Source: Mycobacterium sp. GA-0227b (GTDB lineage Bacteria; Actinomycetota; Actinomycetes; Mycobacteriales; Mycobacteriaceae). From it: 64,000 nt of DNA. A program made the position numbers and the translations under genes. The notes below the pieces were generated by a model. The model saw only the letters and a program-made list of their open reading frames with translations. It did no database searches and was not told where the DNA came from. Where the stretch lies: positions 186,001 to 250,000 of the forward strand of contig NZ_LQIK01000023.1 of assembly GCF_001499855.1 (NCBI RefSeq). Direction: 5' to 3'. Position 1 is the first letter of the stretch; each line of letters begins with the position of its first letter. Below, piece after piece: positions 49,970 to 58,520 of this stretch.

Positions 49970-50989
49970 GTGCCCGACTGGAAGGCCGACGTACTGCCGG
50001 GCTACTGGCAACACACGATGGCCCTCGGCACAGACCCGGACGGCGAGGGTGAACTCGTCGCGACCGTGGTCCGCCGCGGTGAGCCCGATCCGTCGGCCAC
50101 CCACGCGGTGCTGTTGGTGCACGGGTTCACCGACTACTTCTTCAACACCGAGCTCGCCGACCACTTCGCCGCGCGGGGATTCGCGTTCTACGCCGTCGAC
50201 CTGCACAAATGTGGCCGCTCCTGGCGGGAGGGGCAGACCCCGCACTTCACCACCGACCTGACCCGCTACGACGTGGAACTCGAGCGGGCGCTCGACATCA
50301 TCGCCTCGGTGTCACCGGCGCAGGTGTTGGTGTACGGGCACTCGGCCGGTGGCCTCATCGTGTCGCTGTGGCTGGACCGGTTGCGCAGCCGCGGGCTGAC
50401 CGATCGCAAACGCATCGCCGGTCTGGTGCTCAACAGCCCGTGGCTCGATCTGCAGGGGCCGTCGATCCTGCGGGCCGCGCCGACCCGCGCCGCGCTGGGC
50501 GCGGTCTCGCGGTTTCGCAAACGGCTGGTGGTCCGCCCGCCGACGGAGGGCGGATACGGCACGACACTGCACCGCGACTACCACGGCGACTTCGACTACG
50601 ACCTGCGGTGGAAGCCGGTCGGCGGCTTCCCGGTCACGACCGGCTGGATCCACGCCATCCGAAGGGGCCACGCGAAACTGCACCGCGGGCTCGACGTCGG
50701 CGTGCCCAACCTCATCCTGCGCTCGGACCGCAGCGTCCGTGAGGTCCGGGACCCCCGAAAAATAGATGAGATCCAGCGCGGCGACGCGGTGCTCGACGTC
50801 AGGCAGATCGCCCGGTGGGCCGGCTGCATCGGCAACCGGACCACCGTCGTGCCGATCGCCGACGCCAAGCACGACGTGTTCCTGTCGATGCCCGAACCGC
50901 GGCAGGCCGCCTACCACGAGCTGACCGGCTGGCTGGACTGGTATCTCGCCCACCGCTCCAACGCCACCACCCGTTCCCGAGGAGGCTGA
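49970..50989 (+). CDS. Alpha/beta hydrolase (lysophospholipase-like)
   Basis: The 339-residue protein corresponds to Rv2854. LLVHGFTDYFFNTELADHFAARGFAF gives the oxyanion region. The nucleophile is in VYGHSAGGLIVSLWLDRL (Gly-His-Ser-Ala-Gly), and the catalytic His is probably in ADAKHDVFLS. No signal peptide is seen. The GTG at 49970 (VPDWKADVLPGYW) was chosen; the frame further upstream is antiparallel to mqo. It is 3 bases before mtr and likely co-transcribed, so it may work in redox or lipid turnover. Substrate unknown. Confidence 0.85.
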   Translation: MPDWKADVLPGYWQHTMALGTDPDGEGELVATVVRRGEPDPSATHAVLLVHGFTDYFFNTELADHFAARGFAFYAVDLHKCGRSWREGQTPHFTTDLTRYDVELERALDIIASVSPAQVLVYGHSAGGLIVSLWLDRLRSRGLTDRKRIAGLVLNSPWLDLQGPSILRAAPTRAALGAVSRFRKRLVVRPPTEGGYGTTLHRDYHGDFDYDLRWKPVGGFPVTTGWIHAIRRGHAKLHRGLDVGVPNLILRSDRSVREVRDPRKIDEIQRGDAVLDVRQIARWAGCIGNRTTVVPIADAKHDVFLSMPEPRQAAYHELTGWLDWYLAHRSNATTRSRGG

Positions 50990-50992
50990 CCC

Positions 50993-52408
50993 ATGACGCA
51001 CTTCGACATCGCGATCATCGGAACCGGTTCCGGCAACACGATTCTCGACGAGCGATACGTCGACAAGAAGGTGGCGATCTGCGAGCAGGGCATCTTCGGC
51101 GGCACGTGCCTCAACGTCGGCTGCATCCCGACGAAGATGTTCGTCTACGCCGCCGGCGTCGCGCAGGACGTCCGGGAGGCGTCGCGGTACGGCGTCGATG
51201 CCCACGTCGACGCGGTGCGGTGGCCCGACATCGTCTCGCGGGTGTTCGGGCGGATCGACCCGATCGCGATGAGTGGGGAGAACTACCGCCGGTCCTCGCC
51301 CAACGTGCAGGTGTTCGCCAGCCACGCCAGGTTCCGGCCCACTCGCCCCGACGGCCGTTACGCACTGCGCACCGACGACGGTGAGGAGTTCACCGCCGAC
51401 CAGGTGGTGATCGCCGCCGGTTCGCGAGCGGTGGTTCCCGACGCGGTCGCGGACTGCGGTGTGCCGTACCACACGAGCGACACGATCATGCGGATCGCCG
51501 ATGTGCCCGAGCACCTCATCATCGTCGGCGGCGGGTACGTCGCCTGCGAGTTCGCCCACATCTTCTCCTCCCTGGGCAGCCACGTGACGCTGCTGATCCG
51601 CGGCAGCACGCTGCTGCGCGGCCACGACGACGACATCGCCATGCGTTTCACCGACATCGCCGCCAAGAAGTGGGAGGTGCGCAACCACCACGAACTGGCC
51701 GATGCCCGTGAGGTCGGCGGAGGCGTCGAGATCACCTGCACCGACGGCTCGAAGCTGCGCGGCGACACGCTGCTGGTCGCGACGGGCCGCGTTCCCAACG
51801 GCGACCTGCTCGACGCCGAGCACGCCGGTCTGAAAGTCACCGCGGGCGGACAGGTCGTCGTCGACGACTACCAACGCACCACGGCGCGCGGCGTTTTCGC
51901 GCTCGGCGACGTGTCGTCGGACTTTCAGCTCAAGCACGTCGCCAACCATGAAGCGCGCGTCGTCAAGCACAATCTGCTACAAGACTGGGACGACACGGAT
52001 GCGCTGGTGGCGGCCAACCATCGCCATGTGCCGTCGGCGGTGTTCACCGACCCACAGATCGCCAGCGTGGGGCTGACCGAAAACCAAGCGCGTGCAAAGG
52101 GATTCCGGATCAAGGTCAAGATCCAGGACTACAGTGACGTCGCCTACGGCTGGGCGATGGAGGACACCACCGGCATCGCCAAGCTGATCGTCGACGACGA
52201 CACCGGCCTGCTCCTGGGCGCACACATCATGGGCCATCAGGCGTCGTCGTTGATCCAGCCCATCATTCAGGCGATGGCCTTCGACCTGCCCGCCCAGGAC
52301 ATGGCGCGCGGGCAGTACTGGATTCATCCCGCGCTACCCGAGATCATCGAGAACGCGCTGCTGGCGCTCTGCGGGGAACCGCCGTGGCCGCCGTCCAAAC
52401 GCCACTAG
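50993..52408 (+). CDS. mtr: Mycothione reductase
   Basis: Mtr reduces mycothiol disulphide with NADPH, maintaining the actinobacterial thiol buffer. The 471-residue FAD pyridine-nucleotide-disulphide oxidoreductase starts MTHFDIAIIGTGSGN. GGTCLNVGCIPTKMF holds the redox cysteine pair. LIIVGGGYVACEFAHIFSSLG is the NADPH loop, and VFALGDVSSDFQLKHVAN is the second FAD contact. YWIHPALPEIIENAL supplies the catalytic His/Glu. GAGGAGG lies 7 bases before the ATG. It corresponds to Rv2855 and confirms an actinobacterial host. Confidence 0.96.
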   Translation: MTHFDIAIIGTGSGNTILDERYVDKKVAICEQGIFGGTCLNVGCIPTKMFVYAAGVAQDVREASRYGVDAHVDAVRWPDIVSRVFGRIDPIAMSGENYRRSSPNVQVFASHARFRPTRPDGRYALRTDDGEEFTADQVVIAAGSRAVVPDAVADCGVPYHTSDTIMRIADVPEHLIIVGGGYVACEFAHIFSSLGSHVTLLIRGSTLLRGHDDDIAMRFTDIAAKKWEVRNHHELADAREVGGGVEITCTDGSKLRGDTLLVATGRVPNGDLLDAEHAGLKVTAGGQVVVDDYQRTTARGVFALGDVSSDFQLKHVANHEARVVKHNLLQDWDDTDALVAANHRHVPSAVFTDPQIASVGLTENQARAKGFRIKVKIQDYSDVAYGWAMEDTTGIAKLIVDDDTGLLLGAHIMGHQASSLIQPIIQAMAFDLPAQDMARGQYWIHPALPEIIENALLALCGEPPWPPSKRH

Positions 52409-53139
52409 CGCGCCGGCACCTCGAAACCCCAGGGCAGCTCCAGGCGGTGTGCGGCAAGAAGTTCCGCATCGGCGAGGATGTCGCGGATCGGTCCGTCGGC
52501 CACAACTGTGCCGCGGTCCATCACCACCGCCCGCTCGCACAGTTGGGCGGCGTACGGCAGGTCGTGTGTGACGATCAGCATGGTCGCCTCGAGGCCCGAC
52601 AGGGTTTCGGCCAGTTCGCGGCGCGCCACGGGATCGAGGTTCGCCGAGGGTTCGTCGAGCACGAGAATGTCGGGCGCACACGCCAGCACGGTCGCCAATG
52701 CCGCCCGGCGACGTTGGCCCGCCGACAGATGGGTGGGGCTGCGGTCGGCCTGTTCGGTGAGCGAAACGGTCTGCAACGCCTGCCGTACCCGCGCCGCCAG
52801 CTCGTCGCCGCGCAGCCCGAAGTTGGCGGGGCCGAACGCCACGTCCTGCGCGACGGTCGGCATGAACAGCTGATCATCGGGATCCTGGAAGACCAGCCCC
52901 ACACGCCTGCGGATGTCGTGAATGGTCTTGCGCGTCAACACGGCATCACCGATCCGCACGGTGCCCGACGTCGCGGTGAGCACACCGTTCAGGTGAAGCA
53001 TCAGCGTGGTCTTGCCGGCGCCGTTGGGACCCAGCACCGCGACGCGCTCTCCATGTGCGACGGCAAGGTCGACGCCGTCCAGTGCCACTTGGCCGTCCGG
53101 GTAGACGTGGCGCAGCGCCTCGATGCTGACGGCGTTCAT
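52405..53139 (-). CDS. cbiO: Cobalt/nickel ECF transporter ATP-binding protein
   Basis: The 244-residue ABC ATPase has VAVLGPNGAGKTTLMLHLNG (Walker A) and VFQDPDDQLFMPTVAQDVAFGP (Q-loop and ECF-type segment). THLSAGQRRRAALATVLA is the signature, with Ala for the usual first Gly. ILVLDEPSANLDP is Walker B and LIVTHDL the H-loop. It powers the CbiM/CbiQ membrane complex. The start overlaps the cbiQ stop by 4 bases, and the 3' end overlaps mtr by 4 bases tail to tail. This operon replaces the nicT gene found here in M. tuberculosis. Confidence 0.93.
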   Translation of the reverse strand: MNAVSIEALRHVYPDGQVALDGVDLAVAHGERVAVLGPNGAGKTTLMLHLNGVLTATSGTVRIGDAVLTRKTIHDIRRRVGLVFQDPDDQLFMPTVAQDVAFGPANFGLRGDELAARVRQALQTVSLTEQADRSPTHLSAGQRRRAALATVLACAPDILVLDEPSANLDPVARRELAETLSGLEATMLIVTHDLPYAAQLCERAVVMDRGTVVADGPIRDILADAELLAAHRLELPWGFEVPAR

Positions 53140-53909
53140 CGCAGCACCCACGCCGTCGTGGCGATCGCCACCGCAGCGACGGCGGGTGTCATGGCGACCA
53201 CCCATTGCGACGCGGCCGCCCGCGGCGGCGCCCCGATGACCGCCAGATCCGGTGCGCCGCCATCGAATCCGCGCGACAGCATCGCGACGTACACCCGCTC
53301 GCCACGTTCGTAGGAGCGCAGGAACAACGCCCCGATCCCCTTGGCGATCGCGCCCGCCTGATGCAGAACACGCGGCGAGTCGCCGCGCGAGACGCGTGCC
53401 ATCCGCATGCGGCTGGCCTCGCCGGTGAGCAGATCGACGTAGCGGATCATCAGCACCAGGACCGAGGTCACCACGGCGGGCATTCCCAGCCTGCTCAACG
53501 CCATCGGCAACTCGGTCGTCGACGTGGTGGCCGCCACCGTCAGGGCCGCCGCCACCCCCAACGTGCCCTTGACGACGATGCCCCACGCCGCCCAGAGTCC
53601 GGTCACCGAAAGCTGCAAGCCCGCCACGTCGACACGCTGGCCGCCGTCGGCGAACGGTAGGAGCACCGCCAGAACCAGGAACGGCGCCTCGATGAGCATT
53701 CGGGGCAGGATCCATCGCAGAGGGATGCGTGCGAGCCGCCAGACGACAACGACGATCGCGGCGTAGACGGCGAAGGGCCAGAACATCTCTCGCGGCGTCG
53801 CGACCACCGCGAGGACGAACACCAGCAGACAGACGATTTTGACCTCGGCGGGGGCACGGTGCACTGCGGAGTCGTCGTGCCGGTAGAGCGGATGGGCGCC
53901 CGCGCCCAT
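53136..53909 (-). CDS. cbiQ: Cobalt ECF transporter T component CbiQ
   Basis: The 257-residue EcfT protein has several hydrophobic helices (IVCLLVFVLAVVATPREMFWPFAVYAAIVVVVW, then VEAPFLVLAVLLPFADGG-like segments). The cytosolic coupling helices end in the Ala/Ser-Arg-Gly motifs MARVSRGD and AMLSRGFDGG, which contact CbiO. YVDLLTGEASRMRMA is typical of CbiQ. It lies between the PDGLE-domain gene (2-base gap) and cbiO. It transmits ATP-driven motion to the S component CbiM. Confidence 0.9.
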   Translation of the reverse strand: MGAGAHPLYRHDDSAVHRAPAEVKIVCLLVFVLAVVATPREMFWPFAVYAAIVVVVWRLARIPLRWILPRMLIEAPFLVLAVLLPFADGGQRVDVAGLQLSVTGLWAAWGIVVKGTLGVAAALTVAATTSTTELPMALSRLGMPAVVTSVLVLMIRYVDLLTGEASRMRMARVSRGDSPRVLHQAGAIAKGIGALFLRSYERGERVYVAMLSRGFDGGAPDLAVIGAPPRAAASQWVVAMTPAVAAVAIATTAWVLR

Positions 53910-53911
53910 GG

Positions 53912-54271
53912 CTAGCGCCGGCTCCCGCTGCCGTCGTCCGCTTTGCGGCTGCGGGCGATCAACCAGAACACCGAGCCCGCGACCACCACCGTCGCCAGCA
54001 CCCCGATGATGCCGGCGACTCCACCGGTGCCGTCGCGCCCGGCGATGGCGTAGTCGGCCAACGGCGACGCCGCGAGGCTGTGTTCGTCGGCGTGCTGGGC
54101 GATGCACTCGCCGGTCAGCTCCTCGCCGTCGGCGGTCTCGACGATTTCGCAGCCCCGCAGGGTCGCCGAATCCAGCCCGTCGGGGCTGGAACTCGCGAAG
54201 TAGGACACCACACCGGCGATCAGGAGGGTGGCGACGGCGAACACCGTCCAGAACCGCCACCGTGCCCTCAT
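53912..54271 (-). CDS. PDGLE-domain cobalt transport protein (CbiN-like)
   Basis: The 119-residue protein has an N-terminal helix (FWTVFAVATLLIAGVVSYFAS), then the SSPDGLDSATL motif that names the PDGLE domain. An extracytoplasmic loop with Cys residues (RGCEIVETADGEELTGECIA) follows. A second helix (GGVAGIIGVLATVVVAGSVFWLIA) and a basic tail close it. In CbiMN-type systems this subunit stimulates metal loading of CbiM. The two cysteines about 16 residues apart could form a disulphide. The gene overlaps cbiM by 4 bases. Confidence 0.85.
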   Translation of the reverse strand: MRARWRFWTVFAVATLLIAGVVSYFASSSPDGLDSATLRGCEIVETADGEELTGECIAQHADEHSLAASPLADYAIAGRDGTGGVAGIIGVLATVVVAGSVFWLIARSRKADDGSGSRR

Positions 54272-54945
54272 GCCGCGACCTCCTGTCGGGTCCCGCGCAA
54301 CAGGTACACCAGGTCGGGACGCGACCGCGCGACGGCCATCACGGTGACCGCGGTGATCAGCCCCTCCCCGACCCCGATCAGCGCATGAGTGCCGAACATG
54401 TATCCGCTGACGGCGCCCATCGACGTCGCCGCCGCGCCGCCGATCCCGTACTCGAGTACGAATCCCATTGCCGCGCAGATTGTTCCGATCAGCGCGGCGA
54501 TGAAGGCGATGACGCCGAGCCCGCCCACCGGGACGTCACCTCGCCTGCGGGCGACCGCGTAGAGCAACACGGCCGTCGAATATCCGGCGGCCACCCCGAT
54601 CACGGCCATGTTGGTGATGTTGGTGCCCAGCGCGGTGACCCCGCCGTCGGCGAACAGCAGCGCCTGCACCACCAGGACGATCGCGATGCACAGCGCCCCC
54701 GTGTACGGGCCGACCAGGATCGCGGCGAGGGCGCCGCCGAGCAGATGCCCGCTGACTCCCGGCAGGATCGGGAAGTTCACCATCTGCACCGCAAAGATGA
54801 ACGCGGCGACCAACCCGGCCAGCGGCACCGTGCGTTCGTCCAGTTCGTTTCGCGCTTTGGCCGCGCAGAATGCGACGGCCACGACGGCGATGAGGCCGAA
54901 GATGACGGAGGTCGGCGCATTGACGATGCCGTCGCTCATGTGCAT
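54268..54945 (-). CDS. cbiM: Cobalt ECF transporter substrate-binding component CbiM
   Basis: CbiM is the membrane S component that captures Co2+ or Ni2+. The 225-residue protein begins MHMSDGIVNAP when started at ATG 54945. In the related NikM the N-terminal amine, His2 and a His near position 67 bind metal, so the Met-His start is functionally required. The second His is present in LPGVSGHLLGGALAAILVGPYTGAL. A GTG at 54966 would add seven residues and bury this N-terminus. Six hydrophobic segments are visible. It is the first gene of the operon. Confidence 0.92.
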   Translation of the reverse strand: MHMSDGIVNAPTSVIFGLIAVVAVAFCAAKARNELDERTVPLAGLVAAFIFAVQMVNFPILPGVSGHLLGGALAAILVGPYTGALCIAIVLVVQALLFADGGVTALGTNITNMAVIGVAAGYSTAVLLYAVARRRGDVPVGGLGVIAFIAALIGTICAAMGFVLEYGIGGAAATSMGAVSGYMFGTHALIGVGEGLITAVTVMAVARSRPDLVYLLRGTRQEVAA

Positions 54946-54998
54946 GGCGACGTACTGGTAAGCCACCCCGCAACCCTAGAACTTGGGTCGATACCTGT

Positions 54999-55022
54999 CT
55001 AGCTGAACAGATGTTCAGCTAG
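54999..55022. promoter_or_regulatory. Perfect 24-bp palindrome in front of cbiM, ArsR/SmtB-type operator candidate
   Basis: The 10-bp arms CTAGCTGAAC at 54999-55008 and GTTCAGCTAG at 55013-55022 flank the centre AGAT. The core TGAACAGATGTTCA matches the TGAACA-N2-TGTTCA form of ArsR/SmtB operators. It lies 54 bases upstream of the cbiM ATG and 6 bases after the methyltransferase stop. An ArsR gene is encoded at 55996-56325. It could alternatively act as a hairpin terminator. Confidence 0.55.
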
Positions 55023-55027
55023 AGGGC

Positions 55028-55885
55028 TCAACGCTTGACTGCGGTCACCACCAGGTACTCGGCCTCCCACAACGCCCGGCTGTCGTCGCCGGTGTTCCAC
55101 TTCTGCAGGAACGCCAGGAAGTCGGCGTCGAGGGCCTCGATCCGCTCGGGATCGTCCGCGTTGAACTTGTACGCCGCGATGGTCGGGCCGTAGTTGCGCT
55201 TCCAGTACTCGCGAAACTCGGCCGGAGTCGCGCAATGCTCCAGCCGCACGGTCTGTTTGCGCATGGTCGCCTCGGCGACGCGATCGCCCAGCAGCGCCCG
55301 GACATGATCCTCGTCGCCCCATAGGGGCGGCGGGCCCGCGCCAGGGGGTGGCGGCGGAGCGTACGGCTTCATCGTGGCGAAGAGGTTGCCGATGAATCCC
55401 TGTGGCGTCCAGTTGATCATCCCGATGGTTCCGCCGGGTCGGACGACGCGGAGCATCTCGTCGGCGGTGTCCTGATGGTGGGGCGCGAACATCGCACCGA
55501 CACAGGACATCACGATGTCGAAACTGTCGTCGGCGAACGGCAACGCCTCCGCGTCGGCCTCCACCCACTCCACGTCGACTCCGTGTTCGGCGGCGATGCG
55601 GCGCCCGGCGTCGAACAACTCCGGGGTGAGGTCGCTTGCGGTGACGACCGCGCCGAGCTTCGCAGCGGGGATCGCCGCGTTTCCGGAACCGGCCGCGACG
55701 TCGAGCACCCGGTCGCCGGCTCGCACGCCGCAGGCCCGGACGAGTTCAGCCCCCAGGCTGGGGATCAGGTCCGCGGCCACGGCTGGATAGTCGCCGGACG
55801 CCCACAGTGCCCGATGCTTGGCTTTCAGTGCGCGATCGGCATCCTGATCCTTCGCGCCGGGTTTCGGCTGTGCCGTACTCACCAT
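55028..55885 (-). CDS. Class I SAM-dependent methyltransferase
   Basis: The 285-residue protein is an UbiE/SmtA-like methyltransferase. VLDVAAGSGNAAIPAAKLGAVVTASDLTPELFD is motif I plus the acidic ribose contact. ALPFADDSFDIVMSCVGAMFAP is the motif II region. MLRVVRPGGTIGMINWTPQGF is motif III. ATG 55885 (MVSTAQPKPG) is preferred over 55930. It lies between the ArsR gene and the cobalt transporter, 110 bases after arsR, and may share their regulation. Substrate unknown. Confidence 0.78.
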   Translation of the reverse strand: MVSTAQPKPGAKDQDADRALKAKHRALWASGDYPAVAADLIPSLGAELVRACGVRAGDRVLDVAAGSGNAAIPAAKLGAVVTASDLTPELFDAGRRIAAEHGVDVEWVEADAEALPFADDSFDIVMSCVGAMFAPHHQDTADEMLRVVRPGGTIGMINWTPQGFIGNLFATMKPYAPPPPPGAGPPPLWGDEDHVRALLGDRVAEATMRKQTVRLEHCATPAEFREYWKRNYGPTIAAYKFNADDPERIEALDADFLAFLQKWNTGDDSRALWEAEYLVVTAVKR

Positions 55886-55995
55886 CCAAGGCAACCAGCC
55901 GATGGTGAGCCGCACGACCGCATTGACCAAATTTTCTTCGTTGATCCGTCACGCAGTGCCGCCCTTTCACGGTCGGCGGTCTCGCCATCGCGGTA

Positions 55996-56325
55996 TCAGC
56001 TGTGGCGGGCGCCGATCCAGTGCAGCAGGTCGTGCACGGTCTGGTCCTGCAGGCGGTAGCTGACCGTCCGCCCGACCCGGGTGGACGAGACCCAGCCCTG
56101 CTGGCGCAGTACTCGCAGCGCCTGGGACACGGCGTTCTCCGACCGGCCGAGCGCGGCGGCGAGATCACCGACACAGATGCCCGGCGCACGGTGCAGCACC
56201 AGCAGGATCTCGAGGCGGTTCGGGTCGGAGAGCAGATCGAAGCGCACCGTCCAGCCGGTCGTGTCCACGTCGGCCAAGGCGGACGTCACATCCTTGGCTT
56301 CCGTTCGGCTACCGGACCGGACCAT
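55996..56325 (-). CDS. ArsR/SmtB-family metalloregulator
   Basis: The 109-residue winged-helix protein has FDLLSDPNRLEILLVLHRAPGICVGDLAAALGRSENAVSQALRVLRQQGWVSS, the ArsR DNA-binding fold with a Cys in the alpha-3 CVGDLA motif. The C-terminal alpha-5 region QDQTVHDLLHWIGARHS holds one Asp and three His, which could form a metal site. The pattern is not identical to NmtR or CzrA. Members of this group release DNA on binding metals. Linked to a cobalt transporter and a matching palindrome, it is a candidate Co/Ni sensor. Confidence 0.84.
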   Translation of the reverse strand: MVRSGSRTEAKDVTSALADVDTTGWTVRFDLLSDPNRLEILLVLHRAPGICVGDLAAALGRSENAVSQALRVLRQQGWVSSTRVGRTVSYRLQDQTVHDLLHWIGARHS

Positions 56326-56382
56326 GGTGCGCAGTTTATCGAGGAAGCCGAGCGTAAGCGCCGAAGCGATCTTTTGCGCCGC

Positions 56383-57156
56383 CTACAGCGGGGTGACGTA
56401 GTGACCGCTGATGCCGCCGTCGACGAGGAACGCCGATGCGGTGACGAACGACGCGTCGTCGCTGGCGAGGAACGCCACCGCGGCCGCGATCTCGTCGGGT
56501 TCGGCGAACCGCCCGATCGGGATGTGCACCAACCGCCTCGCCGCCCGCTCCGGGTCCTTGGCGAACAACTCCTGCAGCAGTGGGGTGTTCACCGGTCCCG
56601 GACACAGCGCGTTGACCCGGATGCCCTGCCGCGCGTACTGCACCCCCAGCTCGCGCGACATCGCGAGCACGCCGCCCTTGGACGCGGTGTAGGAGATCTG
56701 CGAGGTGGCCGAACCCATCACCGCCACGAACGACGCGGTGTTGATGATCGAGCCCTTCTGCCGGGGCACCATGTGGCGCAGGGCGGCCTTGCAGCACAGG
56801 AACACCGATTTGAGGTTGACATCCTGCACCCGTTGCCAGGCGTCCAGCCCGGTGCGCTCGATGAGGTCGTCCTCCGGTGGGGAGATACCGGCGTTGTTGA
56901 ACGCGACGTCGACGCGGCCGTGCGCTTCGGCGGCGGTGTCGAACAGCGTGTCGACCGCCGCGTCGTCGGAGACGTCCACCGGTACGAACGTGCCCTCCAG
57001 CTCGTCGGCCACCTTCTGGCCGGCTGTCGGGTCGACGTCGCCGACGACGATGGCGGCACCTTCGGCGCGCATGCGCCGCGCGGCCGCCAACCCGATTCCG
57101 CTGGCGCCGCCGGTCACCACGGCCACCTTGCCGGCAAGCCGCCGCGTCAGATCCAT
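56383..57156 (-). CDS. Short-chain dehydrogenase/reductase
   Basis: The 257-residue classical SDR corresponds to Rv2857c. AVVTGGASGIGLAAARRM is the cofactor loop, with GDVDPTAG favouring NAD. VAFNNAGISPP is the NNAG motif. IINTASFVAVMG carries the catalytic Ser position, and SYTASKGGVLAMSREL carries Tyr-x-x-x-Lys. CPGPVNTPLL follows. The ATG shares one base with the aldC stop (TGATG). It lies last in the glnA4-hydrolase-aldC operon and may oxidise an alcohol or amine-derived intermediate. Confidence 0.87.
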   Translation of the reverse strand: MDLTRRLAGKVAVVTGGASGIGLAAARRMRAEGAAIVVGDVDPTAGQKVADELEGTFVPVDVSDDAAVDTLFDTAAEAHGRVDVAFNNAGISPPEDDLIERTGLDAWQRVQDVNLKSVFLCCKAALRHMVPRQKGSIINTASFVAVMGSATSQISYTASKGGVLAMSRELGVQYARQGIRVNALCPGPVNTPLLQELFAKDPERAARRLVHIPIGRFAEPDEIAAAVAFLASDDASFVTASAFLVDGGISGHYVTPL

Positions 57157-58520
57157 CAGGCCTCCCGCACCGCGAAGAAGACGTTCTTGGTCTCGGTGAA
57201 CGACAGCGGCGCGTCGGGGCCGAGTTCGCGGCCCAGGCCGGACTGTTTGAAACCACCGAACGGCGTGTTGTAGCGCACCGACGCATGCGAGTTGACCGAC
57301 AGGTTGCCGGATTCGATCGCGCGCGACACCCGCAGCGCCCGCGACAGGTTGTCGGTCCAGATCGACCCGGACAACCCGTAGGGAGTGTCGTTGGCAAGCG
57401 CGATCGCATCGGCCTCGTCGTCGAACGGCAACACGGTGACCACGGGCCCGAAGATCTCTTCGCGCACCGTGCGGTCGGTGCGTTGCGGCGTCAGCACGGT
57501 CGGCGGGAACCAGTACCCCGGGCCCGACGGCGCCGACCCGCGGAACGCGACGGGCGCGTCGTCGGGCACGAACGTCGCGACGGTGTTCCAGTGCGCCTTG
57601 GACACCAGGGGGCCCATCTCGGTGTCGTTGGCTCGCGGGTCCCCGACGACGACGCCCTTGACCGCGGGCTCGAACAGCTCCATGAAACGGTCGTAGACGC
57701 TGCGCTGCACCAGGATTCGGCTGCGGGCACAGCAGTCCTGGCCGGCGTTGTCGAACACGCCGTAGGGCGCGGTGGCGGCAGCCTGCTCCAGGTCGCAATC
57801 GTCGAACACGATGTTGGCGCTCTTGCCGCCCAGCTCGAGCGTGACACGCTTGACCTGACTGGCCGCGCCCGCCATCACCCTCGTGCCGACCTCGGTGGAG
57901 CCGGTGAACACGATCTTGCGCACGTCGGGGTGGCTGACGAACCGCTCGCCGACCACCGCACCCTTGCCGGGCAGCACCTGCAACAGGTCAGCGGGTAGGC
58001 CCGCATCGACGGCCAACTCCCCCAACCGGATCGTGGTGAGCGGTGTCCACTCGGCCGGTTTGACCAGAACCGCGTTTCCCGCGGCAAGTGCAGGCGCGAA
58101 ACCCCAGGACGCGATCGTCATCGGGAAGTTCCACGGGGTGATGACGCCGACCACCCCGAGCGGCTCGTTGAACGTCACGTCGATTCCGCCGGCGACCGGA
58201 ATCTGCTTGCCCGACAGGCGTTCCGGTGCGGCGGCGTAGAACTGCAGGACGTCGCGGACGTGGCCGGCCTCCCATGCGGCGTTGCCGATCGGATGTCCGG
58301 AGTTCGCGACTTCCAACGCTGCCAACTCGTCGACGTGCGCGTCCACCGTCGCGGCGAAGGCGCGCAGCGCGGCGGCCCGGTCGACGGGAGCTCGACGCGC
58401 CCAATCCCGTTGCGCCGCTTTCGCTCGCGCGACCGCATCGTCGACAGCAGCTTCGTCGGTCTGCTCGACGGTTTGCAGCAGCTCCTCGGTGGCCGGGTTG
58501 ATGACCTCGGACGCGCTCAC
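57156..58520 (-). CDS. aldC: NAD-dependent aldehyde dehydrogenase AldC
   Basis: The 454-residue aldehyde dehydrogenase corresponds to Rv2858c. VGVITPWNFPMTIASW is the NAD-binding segment, and FTGSTEVGTRV and VTLELGGKSANIVFDD (general base Glu) follow. The nucleophile lies in DNAGQDCCARSRIL. Its position between a glutamine-synthetase-like gene and a gamma-glutamyl hydrolase suggests oxidation of a gamma-glutamyl aminoaldehyde. GTG start overlaps the hydrolase stop by 4 bases, and the stop overlaps the SDR start. Confidence 0.92.
   Translation of the reverse strand: MSASEVINPATEELLQTVEQTDEAAVDDAVARAKAAQRDWARRAPVDRAAALRAFAATVDAHVDELAALEVANSGHPIGNAAWEAGHVRDVLQFYAAAPERLSGKQIPVAGGIDVTFNEPLGVVGVITPWNFPMTIASWGFAPALAAGNAVLVKPAEWTPLTTIRLGELAVDAGLPADLLQVLPGKGAVVGERFVSHPDVRKIVFTGSTEVGTRVMAGAASQVKRVTLELGGKSANIVFDDCDLEQAAATAPYGVFDNAGQDCCARSRILVQRSVYDRFMELFEPAVKGVVVGDPRANDTEMGPLVSKAHWNTVATFVPDDAPVAFRGSAPSGPGYWFPPTVLTPQRTDRTVREEIFGPVVTVLPFDDEADAIALANDTPYGLSGSIWTDNLSRALRVSRAIESGNLSVNSHASVRYNTPFGGFKQSGLGRELGPDAPLSFTETKNVFFAVREA

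Noticed and set aside
54946..55027. B12 or cobalt riboswitch in front of the cobalt transporter
   Set aside because: Only about 80 bases are available and no B12-box or multi-stem junction is visible; the palindrome fits a protein operator better.
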